From contig JAYZCG010000052.1 in the NCBI GenBank assembly GCA_036338435.1, forward strand, positions 4,522-68,521: DNA of 64,000 bases, given 5' to 3'. This DNA is from JAPYTY01 sp036338435. Its GTDB lineage: Bacteria > Acidobacteriota > UBA6911 > RPQK01 > JADFOI01. Shown one piece after another: positions 43,928 through 52,413 of the stretch. The translations under genes and the position numbers were made by a program. The notes under the pieces are model-generated. The model was not told the DNA's origin. It saw only the letters and a program-made list of their open reading frames with translations, and ran no database searches. Every line of letters starts with the position of its first letter. Position 1 is the first letter of the stretch.

Positions 43928-44644
43928 GTGTGCAACGAATTGAATAGTAGAGAACTAGTTTTAAAATATTGCCACCGGGCCAGCGATGAGAAAAGAAATT
44001 TTCTTATGGAAAATGAAGCGGCTCAGGTTTGTAGAAGCTATATGGTGCCATTGCCGGCAAGTGGCTATGCTCGGGACAAAGATCAAGCCATTACCATTGC
44101 TGAGGCAGTGGGTTACCCGGTGGTTATGAAGGTGGTTTCCCCCCATGTGATCCACAAGTCGGATGCCGGGGGTGTTCGAGTCGGCATCCAGGCAGAAGAG
44201 GAACTTCTAGGAGCCTGGGATGCTATTTCTGCTAGCGTCATGAGTTATAACTCCAACGCTGAAATTCGGGGTCAGTTTATCGCAGAAATGGCTGGGGAGG
44301 GAGTGGAGACAATTGTGGGATTCAAACGTGATGAAACATTTGGGCCTGTCGTTATGTTTGGTCTTGGCGGCATTTTTGTTGAGCTCTACAAGGATGTAAG
44401 TTTCCGATTGTGCCCGTTAGCAGATGCAGATGTCGAAGCCATGATCAATGAAGTTAAAGGGCACAAACTGTTACAGGGATTTCGGGGGATGCCCACAGTC
44501 GATGTAGAAGCACTCAAGCAGATAATTTTGACAGTTTCCTCGATGGGAATGGATAACCCGGAGATAAGCTCCATTGACCTCAACCCGGTAAGAGTGAACA
44601 AAGAAGGCGCACTGGCCTTGGATACAAGGATTATCCTAACCTAG
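43928..44644 (+). CDS. ATP-grasp subunit of an NDP-forming acyl-CoA synthetase
   Basis: 238 aa, GTG start; an ATG at 44006 is an alternative. ATP-grasp_5 domain: GYPVVMKVVSPHVIHKSDAGGVRVGI, GQFIAEMAGEGVETIVGFKRDETFGPVVMFGLGGIFVE and SSIDLNPVRV, given here in family order. This is the beta part of acetate/acyl-CoA ligase (NDP forming), which makes ATP or CoA thioesters. The CoA-binding alpha part is normally fused or adjacent; it is not in the window. Context suggests activation or release of the acid handled by the neighbouring UbiD cluster. Confidence 0.85.
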   Translation: MCNELNSRELVLKYCHRASDEKRNFLMENEAAQVCRSYMVPLPASGYARDKDQAITIAEAVGYPVVMKVVSPHVIHKSDAGGVRVGIQAEEELLGAWDAISASVMSYNSNAEIRGQFIAEMAGEGVETIVGFKRDETFGPVVMFGLGGIFVELYKDVSFRLCPLADADVEAMINEVKGHKLLQGFRGMPTVDVEALKQIILTVSSMGMDNPEISSIDLNPVRVNKEGALALDTRIILT

Positions 44645-44744
44645 AAGCTAGCGTAGGGAATTGGCGCCAGGATATCCTCTCGTCATGAATCTTGCGGTTA
44701 CTGAGGGTAAAAGTGCGAAATTCAGAAAATCTCAAAATGTGAAA

Positions 44745-45914
44745 TTATGCCCTTTCTAAAGCGGAAGGCATTTTGAGTACAGCTTTTTTCATTCTATCCA
44801 TTGCTTCTTCAATGTCGCTCGGTTTGGCAGCATAGGAAAGCCTAATAAAGCCCTCATAGTCGAAGCCACTTCCGTTAGTTAGTACCACTCCTGCTTCTTT
44901 GACAAGATACTGGGCAAACTCAAGTGAAGGAATGCCAAGCTCTCGGATATCAGCAAAGGCAAAAAATGTTCCCATGGGGGTTTTGCAGTGGATGCCAGGG
45001 ATGTCATTCAAGCGTTCTATGAGTATATCCCGCCTTTCTAAATAAGCTTGTCTCATTTCCTCAATGCAGTCTTGAGGTCCCTCTAGCGCGGTGATACAAG
45101 CTCTTTGGGAGGGGACATTAGCGCTAATGTTAACAGTATGATGATACTTGAGAAACTGTAGTACCTTGTCGCTTGAGGCCGCTAGATAGCCAACTCTCAA
45201 TCCTGTCATGGCGTAGGTTTTGGAGAAGCTGTTAACTTGTATGACGTGGTTCTTTGCTTCGGGAAGTGAAACCAAACTCTTGTGCTCGGCGCCTTCAAAG
45301 ACCAACGTTTCATACACTTCATCGGAAATCAAAACTATATTGTGTTTTCTAGCAAGATCTAAAATGCCCTGTAGGGTTTCCTCAGGATAAACGCTACCGG
45401 TGGGGTTGTTAGGCGTTAGAATAATGATGATTTTCGTTTTTTCAGTAATGGCTTTTTCAATGGCAGCCGGATCGGGAACAAATCCATCTTGACTCTTTAA
45501 CTTCACGTAAACGGCCTTGGCTCCTGCTAGTTGGGCATTAACAACATAAGGAGGGTAGTGAGGTAGCAAAATGATAATTTCATCACCCGGATTAGCCATA
45601 GACATAATGGCGACATGCAAGGCCGATTGGCCTCCAGCAGTTACTAAAATTTCATCTTCCCAGCGGTAGTTGGCATCAAGCTGATTCTGGAGTTTCTCAG
45701 CAATTAACTGGCGAAGTTCGGGGGCCCCCCGATCGGGACCGTAGTGAGTATGACCTTCATCCAAAGCTTTTTTGGCGGCTTCCGCAATGTGTTTTGGGGT
45801 AACAAAGTCTGGTTCTCCCAACTGTAGGTAAATGCAGTCGTCTCGGTCTGCGGCCAACTCCATAATGCTATAGAAGGGGGATCTTTCAACCGATAGAATT
45901 CTGTCTGCCAGCAT
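44745..45914 (-). CDS. Class I/II pyridoxal-phosphate aminotransferase
   Basis: 389 aa. Family blocks: YLQLGEPDFVTPKHI, HTHYGPDRGAPELRQLIAE, TAGGQSALHVAIM, ILTPNNPTGSVYP, LISDEVYETLVF and the PLP lysine in VNSFSKTYAMTGLRVGYL. The C-terminal NGSGFDYEGFIRLSYA carries the carboxylate-binding arginine. It resembles aspartate/prephenate or arginine-pyruvate type aminotransferases; the exact donor cannot be told. AGGAG is ~9 nt before the ATG. Confidence 0.92.
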   Translation of the reverse strand: MLADRILSVERSPFYSIMELAADRDDCIYLQLGEPDFVTPKHIAEAAKKALDEGHTHYGPDRGAPELRQLIAEKLQNQLDANYRWEDEILVTAGGQSALHVAIMSMANPGDEIIILLPHYPPYVVNAQLAGAKAVYVKLKSQDGFVPDPAAIEKAITEKTKIIIILTPNNPTGSVYPEETLQGILDLARKHNIVLISDEVYETLVFEGAEHKSLVSLPEAKNHVIQVNSFSKTYAMTGLRVGYLAASSDKVLQFLKYHHTVNISANVPSQRACITALEGPQDCIEEMRQAYLERRDILIERLNDIPGIHCKTPMGTFFAFADIRELGIPSLEFAQYLVKEAGVVLTNGSGFDYEGFIRLSYAAKPSDIEEAMDRMKKAVLKMPSALERA

Positions 45915-46077
45915 GGATAAATCTCCTATTTGTCTCGTGCACTGTATTTATTGTCGCTCTATCTTAGCTAAAATCGTTGGTAGGCCACAACTGTTGATCT
46001 GGACCTAACCCGTTGTAGTCCTAAATTGTGGGAGTACTTGTTGCGGTACTGCTCGTTTTTGTCTAAGCTAGCCCATC

Positions 46078-48285
46078 ATGGTCATCAATGGCAGGTTTAG
46101 ATTTATTGAATTTTCAATTACTTTGGTAACTCTTTTTCTCGCTCTAACCTTTCTAGCAAAGGCTCAGGGCAGCACACCGAAAAAAGGTGTTGCCGTTTCG
46201 GTTGAGGAAGCTCCTATTGTAGATGGCGTCCTAGATGATGCGGTATGGGGGGTTGCACCTCCACTTGTGGACTTTAGGCAGAAGGAGCCTAATGAAGGAG
46301 CACTGAGCAGCGAGTCCACCACGGTGCGCGTGATCTACACAGAGGAGGCTATCTACTTTGGATTTCGATGCGATGACTCCCAGCCTGAAGCTGTTGTTGC
46401 GACGGAACGACGGCGCGATGAGGATCTGACCAAGGATGATAGTGTGGCAATCCTTCTGGACACTTTCTATGATCGCCGCAACGCTTTCCTTTTCCGCACC
46501 AATTCACTAGGTGTCCAGTATGACGCATTACTTACGGACGAGGGGCTCGATATCAACGTCTCCTGGGATGAAAAATGGGAGTCTGAAGCTACCCGGCATG
46601 ACAGCGGATGGACGGTTGAAATCATGATCCCTTTCAAATCTTTGCGTATGGGCCAGGAAAAAGAAATGGTGTGGGGATTAGAATTAGAACGACGTATCCT
46701 ACGGAAGAATGAGTCGTCTTACTGGAATACTTACAACCGTAATTTTAAGTTCGAAGATGTTTCACAAGCTGGTGTTCTTGGAGGCTTGAAAAATATTGCA
46801 CAGGGTCTACGTTGGAGAATCAAGCCCTATGGTTTAGCTGGTTTCGAACAAAAACCCAGTCTGACGACAAAGGGTACGACCACTAACAACGCTTCCAATA
46901 TTGGGCTAGAGTTAGTTAAGTACCGCCCTACTGCCAGTTTGACACTAGATATGACGGCCAATACTGATTTTGCACAGACTGAAGTGGATGACCTCGTTAC
47001 TAACATCACCCGTTTTCCTCTATTTTTTCCAGAAAAAAGGGAGTTCTTTCTTGAAGGTGCTGGCATTTTTGAATTTGGAACTGGAATAGGTCTTCGCCAA
47101 AGTCGAGATTTTAAGCTTTTCTTCAGTCGTCGTATCGGCTTGTCCCCCAGGGGAGAAGTACTTCCTATCATTGCGGGAGCTAAGCTCACCGGGCGTATTG
47201 GTTCTTACACGGTGGGCGCTCTCAATATGCAAACCGGGGAAGAATTTGGAATTGAGGGTAGGAACTATGGAGTTATCCGAGTCAAACGAGACGTGTTAGA
47301 ACGATCCTACATAGGTGCGATGTTCACGAATCAGCACTCTTCAGTTGAAGGTAATTACAATCGGGTTTTTGGTGTCGATAGTCACTTTGTTTTTGCTGAT
47401 CATCTCAACATGCAAGGGTTTCTAGCCAAGACGGAGACCCCTAATTTACCCGGGGATGATTGGTCAGCTTTTGGTCGGGTTATGTGGGACAGTGACCGTG
47501 TATTTGCAGGCGCTGAATACCTTCTGGTTGAAAAGAATTTTGATCCAGCGATTGGATTTGTTCCACGACGTAATCAGAGAAAGACTGTGCTTCAGCTAGG
47601 AGTCCGCCCTCGCCCCGATAGTGAGCTCATTCGTCAGTGGATCCTTCGTACACGCATGGATTACACGCAAAATCAAGAAGGTAAGCAGGAATCTATGCAG
47701 TACCATTTCATAACTTCTGAAACTATTTTCGAAACCGGCGATCGGTTTATGATTGACTTTCATCGTCGATTTGAAAGGCTTTTCAAGCCCTTTACCATTC
47801 GGCCTGGGGTCACTGTGCCCCCAGGAAGTTATCCCGGTTGGGATGTATTAATGATCGTTGATGGTGGACCCAATCGCCGTATTGGAGGGAGTGAGATTGC
47901 TCGTTTCAACTACGAATGGGGATTCTATGGTGGTAATCGCACTGAGTTCGTTCTGAGCCCACAGGTTAAGTTAAGTGATGCTTTTTCCATCGATCTCATT
48001 TATTCGTTGAACTCGGTAGATCTGCCGTACGGGGAATTTTCCTCTCACGTTATCAACACGCGTGCCAACTATGCCTTCTCCAATAAGTGGCTTACCAGCG
48101 CGACTGTCCAGTACAGTAACCTCGACAGCTTTGTGAACTTTCGGTTTCGTCTCAATTACATTTATCGTCCAGGCGATGATGTTTTTCTAATCTACAATGA
48201 AGGAAGAAACACAAATGAATTAGACCCTGATGCTTTAGTTGGTAGGTCCCTTATGATCAAATGGACCTACTCCTTTGATTTCTGA
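46078..48285 (+). CDS. DUF5916 outer-membrane protein with CBM9-like N-terminal domain
   Basis: 735 aa. Signal peptide (residues ~1-30, ending LAKAQG). A CBM9/DOMON-like beta-sandwich comes first (~residues 45-210): IVDGVLDDAVWGVA, TEEAIYFGFRCDDSQP and WTVEIMIPFKSLRM. The remainder is a DUF5916 barrel: FPLFFPEKREFFLEGAGIFEF, LFFSRRIGLSPRG, AEYLLVEKNFDPAIGFVPRR, ending in an aromatic WTYSFDF. Probably an outer-membrane protein for binding or passage of a polymer or its fragments. Function not established for the family. Convergent with the TonB receptor gene. Confidence 0.88.
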   Translation: MVINGRFRFIEFSITLVTLFLALTFLAKAQGSTPKKGVAVSVEEAPIVDGVLDDAVWGVAPPLVDFRQKEPNEGALSSESTTVRVIYTEEAIYFGFRCDDSQPEAVVATERRRDEDLTKDDSVAILLDTFYDRRNAFLFRTNSLGVQYDALLTDEGLDINVSWDEKWESEATRHDSGWTVEIMIPFKSLRMGQEKEMVWGLELERRILRKNESSYWNTYNRNFKFEDVSQAGVLGGLKNIAQGLRWRIKPYGLAGFEQKPSLTTKGTTTNNASNIGLELVKYRPTASLTLDMTANTDFAQTEVDDLVTNITRFPLFFPEKREFFLEGAGIFEFGTGIGLRQSRDFKLFFSRRIGLSPRGEVLPIIAGAKLTGRIGSYTVGALNMQTGEEFGIEGRNYGVIRVKRDVLERSYIGAMFTNQHSSVEGNYNRVFGVDSHFVFADHLNMQGFLAKTETPNLPGDDWSAFGRVMWDSDRVFAGAEYLLVEKNFDPAIGFVPRRNQRKTVLQLGVRPRPDSELIRQWILRTRMDYTQNQEGKQESMQYHFITSETIFETGDRFMIDFHRRFERLFKPFTIRPGVTVPPGSYPGWDVLMIVDGGPNRRIGGSEIARFNYEWGFYGGNRTEFVLSPQVKLSDAFSIDLIYSLNSVDLPYGEFSSHVINTRANYAFSNKWLTSATVQYSNLDSFVNFRFRLNYIYRPGDDVFLIYNEGRNTNELDPDALVGRSLMIKWTYSFDF

Positions 48286-48350
48286 TATTTCGCTGGTCCC
48301 TCTCCTTCCTCTCAGAACCCCGCACTACACAAGACCGAGAATCAAAAGCC

Positions 48351-48370
48351 AATATTTAGGCTTAAATATT
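48351..48370. repeat. AT-only inverted repeat between convergent genes
   Basis: AATATTTA and TAAATATT are perfect 8-bp arms around GGCT, in a very AT-rich island (~48345-48440) between the DUF5916 and TonB-receptor genes. Weak as a terminator because the stem has no G/C. Confidence 0.3.
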
Positions 48371-48489
48371 ATAATTAATCCTAAATTATCACTTTTTAAG
48401 TCAATTTATAAGGTTTTAAGTCCTATTTATTTGCATGGAGATGCTGGACCCTTACGCCGTGAGCTGCTGCTTTTCTACGTGAGCTGTGG

Positions 48490-50811
48490 TTAGCGGCCTT
48501 GCATTTTAAAGCGAATGCCCCCTTGGATAAGCAGGGGAGTGCCAATGCTGTTGGGGTTGGTACGGACGGGATACACGTTGTCAAATAGATTCTCAACGGC
48601 AAGAAAGATTTCGATATTGTCGTCTACCCGTCGGGAAATCGTAGCGTCAACAACAAAGTAGTCTTCCAAGGGAAGCTGATTGAGATCATCGTCAAATTGT
48701 TCACCTAGATACATTCCATGGACTGCAAAGCTAAAGGCATTTGGATTGTCATAGGAAAATCCTAGAGTGAGACGATTCCTGGGGACCTGAGCCAAGTGAT
48801 TACCTTCGATGATGGGATTGGCAGTGAAGTTTTTTACAGTTGCATCATTGAACAAATAGGAGGCGTCGAATATCCAGTTAGGAGTGGGATGATATTGCAC
48901 GGTACTCTGAATTCCCCAGACACGCGTTTCACCGAGGTTCTGTCTTTTTCGTGTTATGAGGTTTGGCGTAACCGTCAGGGTCACATTTGAAACAGGATCT
49001 TTGATCCGATTCCAGAAGCCCGTCACACGCCAGAATATTTTGTTGTTCGGGACAAGGTTAAGCCCTCCCTCAAATCCAATGAGGCGTTCAGGTCCAAGAT
49101 CTGGGTTATTCCGTGTAGTGACACTTCCTACCCGAAACTGGCGATAGAGCTCATTGAGTGTAGGGGCTCGAAATCCTGAACCAATTGCTCCCCACAAGGA
49201 AACTCTCTCATTTAAGTGGTGAAGCAATCCGATTCTTCCACTTACAAGGGCATTATCTTTTTCGCTTAGTTGTAGTTGAGTTTTCTTGCCGGTAAAAACT
49301 GCCAGTTCTCTGCGGGTCCCATTGTGGTTTTTCCAATGGTCAAAGCGGGCGCTCAGTGAAATTTGGAGATCCGGAGCCAAGGTAAAGGAGTCTTGCAGGA
49401 AAAATCCTAACATCCGTTGGCGGCCACCCACGTCACGAAAGCGAACTGGTCGTGGAGGCGTTCGGATGAAAACGATTTCCTGACTTTCTCCATCTATCCA
49501 TCTCCAGTCAAGGCCTGCGGTCAAAACATGAGAACTGGACACTGGTTTGGTCCACTGAGCAAGTCCCCCATAGCCGAAGGTGGGCACTTCCTGGCTTAGG
49601 GCCAGACGTTCGGAGTTCCGATCGGAGGTAACCGCAGAAAAGTTGCTACCGAAGTTTTGAAAGTGGGAAAAAAGGGAAACTTGCCATTCACTGTTATCTG
49701 CAGTACGAAAGCGAAGCCCTCCTCCCAGAAATCTCCACTGAGTGTTGTTTTGCTGAATGGAGGTCCCATTGCTTCGATCCTCGTCGAAGTAGCTTCCTTT
49801 GACAAATATGTTGAAATCACTCGAAGGGTTGTACTCTAGTTTCAAGTTAAAGTTTTCATGTTCTGTGTTGGCATTGATGTCTACTTGTCCTCGCTTATTT
49901 GGCGCAATGATCTTGTAGCCATCGGTATGAAACATGGTGCCATCCAGGGATAGTCCTATCGGACCCCACACATCACTGGCAAAAAAATCAAGTTTGGCCG
50001 TTTTCCGGTTGCCGAACCTTGCTTCTGCTGCTACGGTTCGCCTTTGAGGTGGTTGGGTCAGGATATGAATCACACCTCCCATGGCGAAGTTCCCATAGAT
50101 GTTAGAACTAGGTCCTTCTACTATTTCAATGCGCTCGATACTGGATATTGGCACCCGACTCCAATAGACCCAACCTCCGAAAGGATCGTTGAAGGGGAAA
50201 TTGTCCAGCAAGACCAGTGTACGGCTGACACCACTGGGACCGATACCACGCAGTGAAACGCCCTGAGATGTGGGATGGGCTGCCAAGCTACTGGTGCGAC
50301 GGAAAAGACTGAAACTGGGAATCTGACGGAGGATATTATCCAGAGCAACGGCGGGTGAACGCTGTATATCTTGGCTATTTAGTACGTTGACCGATTTCGC
50401 TAGATCTCCCAATTTTTGTTCTCTTCGGGAGGGGGTTACCGTAACGGTCTCGGAGAATGTGGAGATCCTCAGGGAAATCATCATCTTCCAGGTAGAGTCG
50501 TCTCTCAACTCTACGGTTTGAATATGTTCGGCGAGCCCTTTGGCCAGAATCCTTATCTCGTAAGACCCTGGGAGTAGTCCGGCAATCTCAAATCGACCAT
50601 CTTGTCCGGATCGAACTGCCCGAATGCGGTCGTTCGTAAGTTCCACTAGGATGACCTGTGCACCACCGACAGGCAGACCAGTTGGATCCACAATGTGACC
50701 TGATAGCATGTTGATCTGTGGACTTAGTGGAGTTGCCAACGGCGAGACCATTAGGCCCATCAACAGAAGACTCAGAGAAATATATCTAATGGTAAGAATA
50801 TGAATAGGCAC
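48490..50811 (-). CDS. TonB-dependent outer-membrane receptor
   Basis: 773 aa from the GTG at 50811, chosen because GGGAGGT lies 6 nt upstream; the frame runs to 50841. Signal peptide, then a carboxypeptidase-regulatory-like domain (LSGHIVDPTGLPVGGAQVILVEL). The plug domain has SVNVLNSQDIQRSPAVALDNILRQIP and RGIGPSGVSRTLVLLDN in TonB-plug order, with IERIEIVEGPSSNIYGNFAMGG. A 22-strand barrel follows (AWTKPVSSSHVLTAGLDWR, LNELYRQFRVGS, GFEGGLNLVP), ending in IRFKMQGR. It resembles the cobalamin/iron-complex receptor group but has no neighbouring transporter, so the ligand is unknown. Confidence 0.92.
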   Translation of the reverse strand: MPIHILTIRYISLSLLLMGLMVSPLATPLSPQINMLSGHIVDPTGLPVGGAQVILVELTNDRIRAVRSGQDGRFEIAGLLPGSYEIRILAKGLAEHIQTVELRDDSTWKMMISLRISTFSETVTVTPSRREQKLGDLAKSVNVLNSQDIQRSPAVALDNILRQIPSFSLFRRTSSLAAHPTSQGVSLRGIGPSGVSRTLVLLDNFPFNDPFGGWVYWSRVPISSIERIEIVEGPSSNIYGNFAMGGVIHILTQPPQRRTVAAEARFGNRKTAKLDFFASDVWGPIGLSLDGTMFHTDGYKIIAPNKRGQVDINANTEHENFNLKLEYNPSSDFNIFVKGSYFDEDRSNGTSIQQNNTQWRFLGGGLRFRTADNSEWQVSLFSHFQNFGSNFSAVTSDRNSERLALSQEVPTFGYGGLAQWTKPVSSSHVLTAGLDWRWIDGESQEIVFIRTPPRPVRFRDVGGRQRMLGFFLQDSFTLAPDLQISLSARFDHWKNHNGTRRELAVFTGKKTQLQLSEKDNALVSGRIGLLHHLNERVSLWGAIGSGFRAPTLNELYRQFRVGSVTTRNNPDLGPERLIGFEGGLNLVPNNKIFWRVTGFWNRIKDPVSNVTLTVTPNLITRKRQNLGETRVWGIQSTVQYHPTPNWIFDASYLFNDATVKNFTANPIIEGNHLAQVPRNRLTLGFSYDNPNAFSFAVHGMYLGEQFDDDLNQLPLEDYFVVDATISRRVDDNIEIFLAVENLFDNVYPVRTNPNSIGTPLLIQGGIRFKMQGR

Positions 50812-51007
50812 TACCAGACCTCCCAAGAAACAGCTAACCACCTGACCAGTTCAATAGAATGATACACCAGGGATAACAATAACATTTTCCGGCTGTAAAA
50901 ATTGATTGAAAAGTGGGGGTGAGATAGGAAGCCCCGTGTTATCCAATCCGGCGTCTGTGAGAACCCCGTAGTTCCCGAGTAGAAGGAACAGGTGATTTGA
51001 AATGATG

Positions 51008-51979
51008 TTAGATCGGTGTGCTGTTTCTGGTAAGTGCTGCAAGAGCTATTGTGTGTAGATGACCATTGGAAGCTAGCACCCCGTGATTATGGACCAGCCG
51101 TTTCCCGGCAGAAAAATCTAGCGTTTTTCCAGTTAGATCAGTGATTTGTCCACCTGCTTCTTCTAGCACAAGTGATCCGGCCGCATGGTCCCAGATATTT
51201 TCCGTATATTCGGGAGTCTGGGGTGATACCAGACGAAATAACAAATCTCCATTACCCTCAGCCAATAGTACATATTTTGCTTGGCTGTCCATCTTCACCG
51301 GCTCTGTCTTTACTCCCAGGGTTGCTGTCAGGCCATCCAGCTGAGTGACATTGGTATGGCTTGACTCAAAGGAACATGCTATTTGGGCCTGGTGTGGATC
51401 ACTGCATTCGGAAACCTGAAGCTGGTGAAAGGTTTGGGGATCGCTCAATGTAGCTTTCCAACATCCCTGTTTGCGTGCTGCGACTACCAGAACACCTCCA
51501 TCTAAATTTGGACATCCTAATATGCCGATTTGCACTTTTCCGTTAACCAGTAGGGCTAGGGCGATGGCGTATTGGCCTCCTCGTAAAAAGCCCTTTGTTC
51601 CATCAATGGGGTCTAGAGTCCAAAACCTTTCACTGGGCGATTGACCGCCATGATCGATCCAATTGCAGACATCGTCTCCAGTGACTCCAGGCACGATCGG
51701 GCCTAGTGATTGGGTTACAAGTTTCAAGATAGATTTGCCTTCTTTGTCGCTAAGGAATTTCGAGTTTTCTTCGGCCACCATAGGATCTTCTGGAAAAGCC
51801 TTTGATAGCGAGTACCCCAGAAAAGCTTGCACGGCAAAATCGGCTACAGTAACTGGAGAATGATCTTCTTTTGTCAGTGTTGTCACGACCATTTCATTCT
51901 GGATTCGTTTAGACAAAAGAGAGGCCTGATGGACTATTCTAGCAGCAATCCCAATCTCTGTGTGGGTCAGATCAATCAT
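51008..51979 (-). CDS. 3'(2'),5'-bisphosphate nucleotidase (HAL2/CysQ type)
   Basis: 323 aa from the ATG at 51979, which begins at the family's natural start; an ATG at 52012 would add 11 residues and neither has a good SD. Inositol-monophosphatase fold: KEDHSPVTVADFAVQAFL, MVAEENS and the metal motif DPIDGTKGFLRGGQYAIALALL in parts, later WDHAAGSLVLEEAGGQITD. The GFLRGGQYA form is typical of HAL2 enzymes, which dephosphorylate PAP left from sulfate assimilation. The downstream neighbour on the same strand is the TonB receptor. Confidence 0.9.
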   Translation of the reverse strand: MIDLTHTEIGIAARIVHQASLLSKRIQNEMVVTTLTKEDHSPVTVADFAVQAFLGYSLSKAFPEDPMVAEENSKFLSDKEGKSILKLVTQSLGPIVPGVTGDDVCNWIDHGGQSPSERFWTLDPIDGTKGFLRGGQYAIALALLVNGKVQIGILGCPNLDGGVLVVAARKQGCWKATLSDPQTFHQLQVSECSDPHQAQIACSFESSHTNVTQLDGLTATLGVKTEPVKMDSQAKYVLLAEGNGDLLFRLVSPQTPEYTENIWDHAAGSLVLEEAGGQITDLTGKTLDFSAGKRLVHNHGVLASNGHLHTIALAALTRNSTPI

Positions 51980-52163
51980 AATCCTAACGTCTTGTAGAAC
52001 CGCCAATCCCATCAGCTTACAGCTAACAGGAGGGAAAACTTCATCTTAACAGAATCAAGATCACAAAACGGAATCCGAATAGAGCAAATCAGAGATAGTT
52101 TAATTGGCACCTGTTAGTTGTCAGCCTGCCCTGCGAGCTACTACAATAGCTCCGTTACCATGT

Positions 52164-52240
52164 GGTGGGCGTAGCTCAGTTGGTAGAGCTCCAGGTTGTG
52201 GTCCTGGTGGCCGCGGGTTCGAGCCCCGTCGCCCACCCCA
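52164..52240 (+). tRNA. tRNA-His (anticodon GTG)
   Basis: Acceptor GTGGGCG (52165-52171) pairs with CGCCCAC (52230-52236). An extra G at 52164 pairs with C73, the tRNA-His identity feature. The anticodon arm is CCAGG-TTGTGGT-CCTGG with GTG at 52198-52200; CCA is encoded at 52238-52240. The flanking stretches 52013-52163 and 52241-52413 show nothing else. Confidence 0.95.
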
Positions 52241-52413
52241 CTTCCATTAGGTTCGTAGATAAGTATAGTAGTGGGACATTCGCAGAAGACAAGTCTGTAG
52301 TCATCTGCTGTGTCGCATACGCCGCTTTTCTTCTATAGCGTTTTGTGTGCCTTGGATAGACCTTAGGGCTCTTTTAATCCCGGGATAACTAGACGGATAA
52401 TAGGAGATCAGCT

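Noticed and set aside
50851..51042. 63-codon frame between the TonB receptor and HAL2 genes
   Set aside because: Overlaps the HAL2 C-terminus, has no SD and no recognisable motif.
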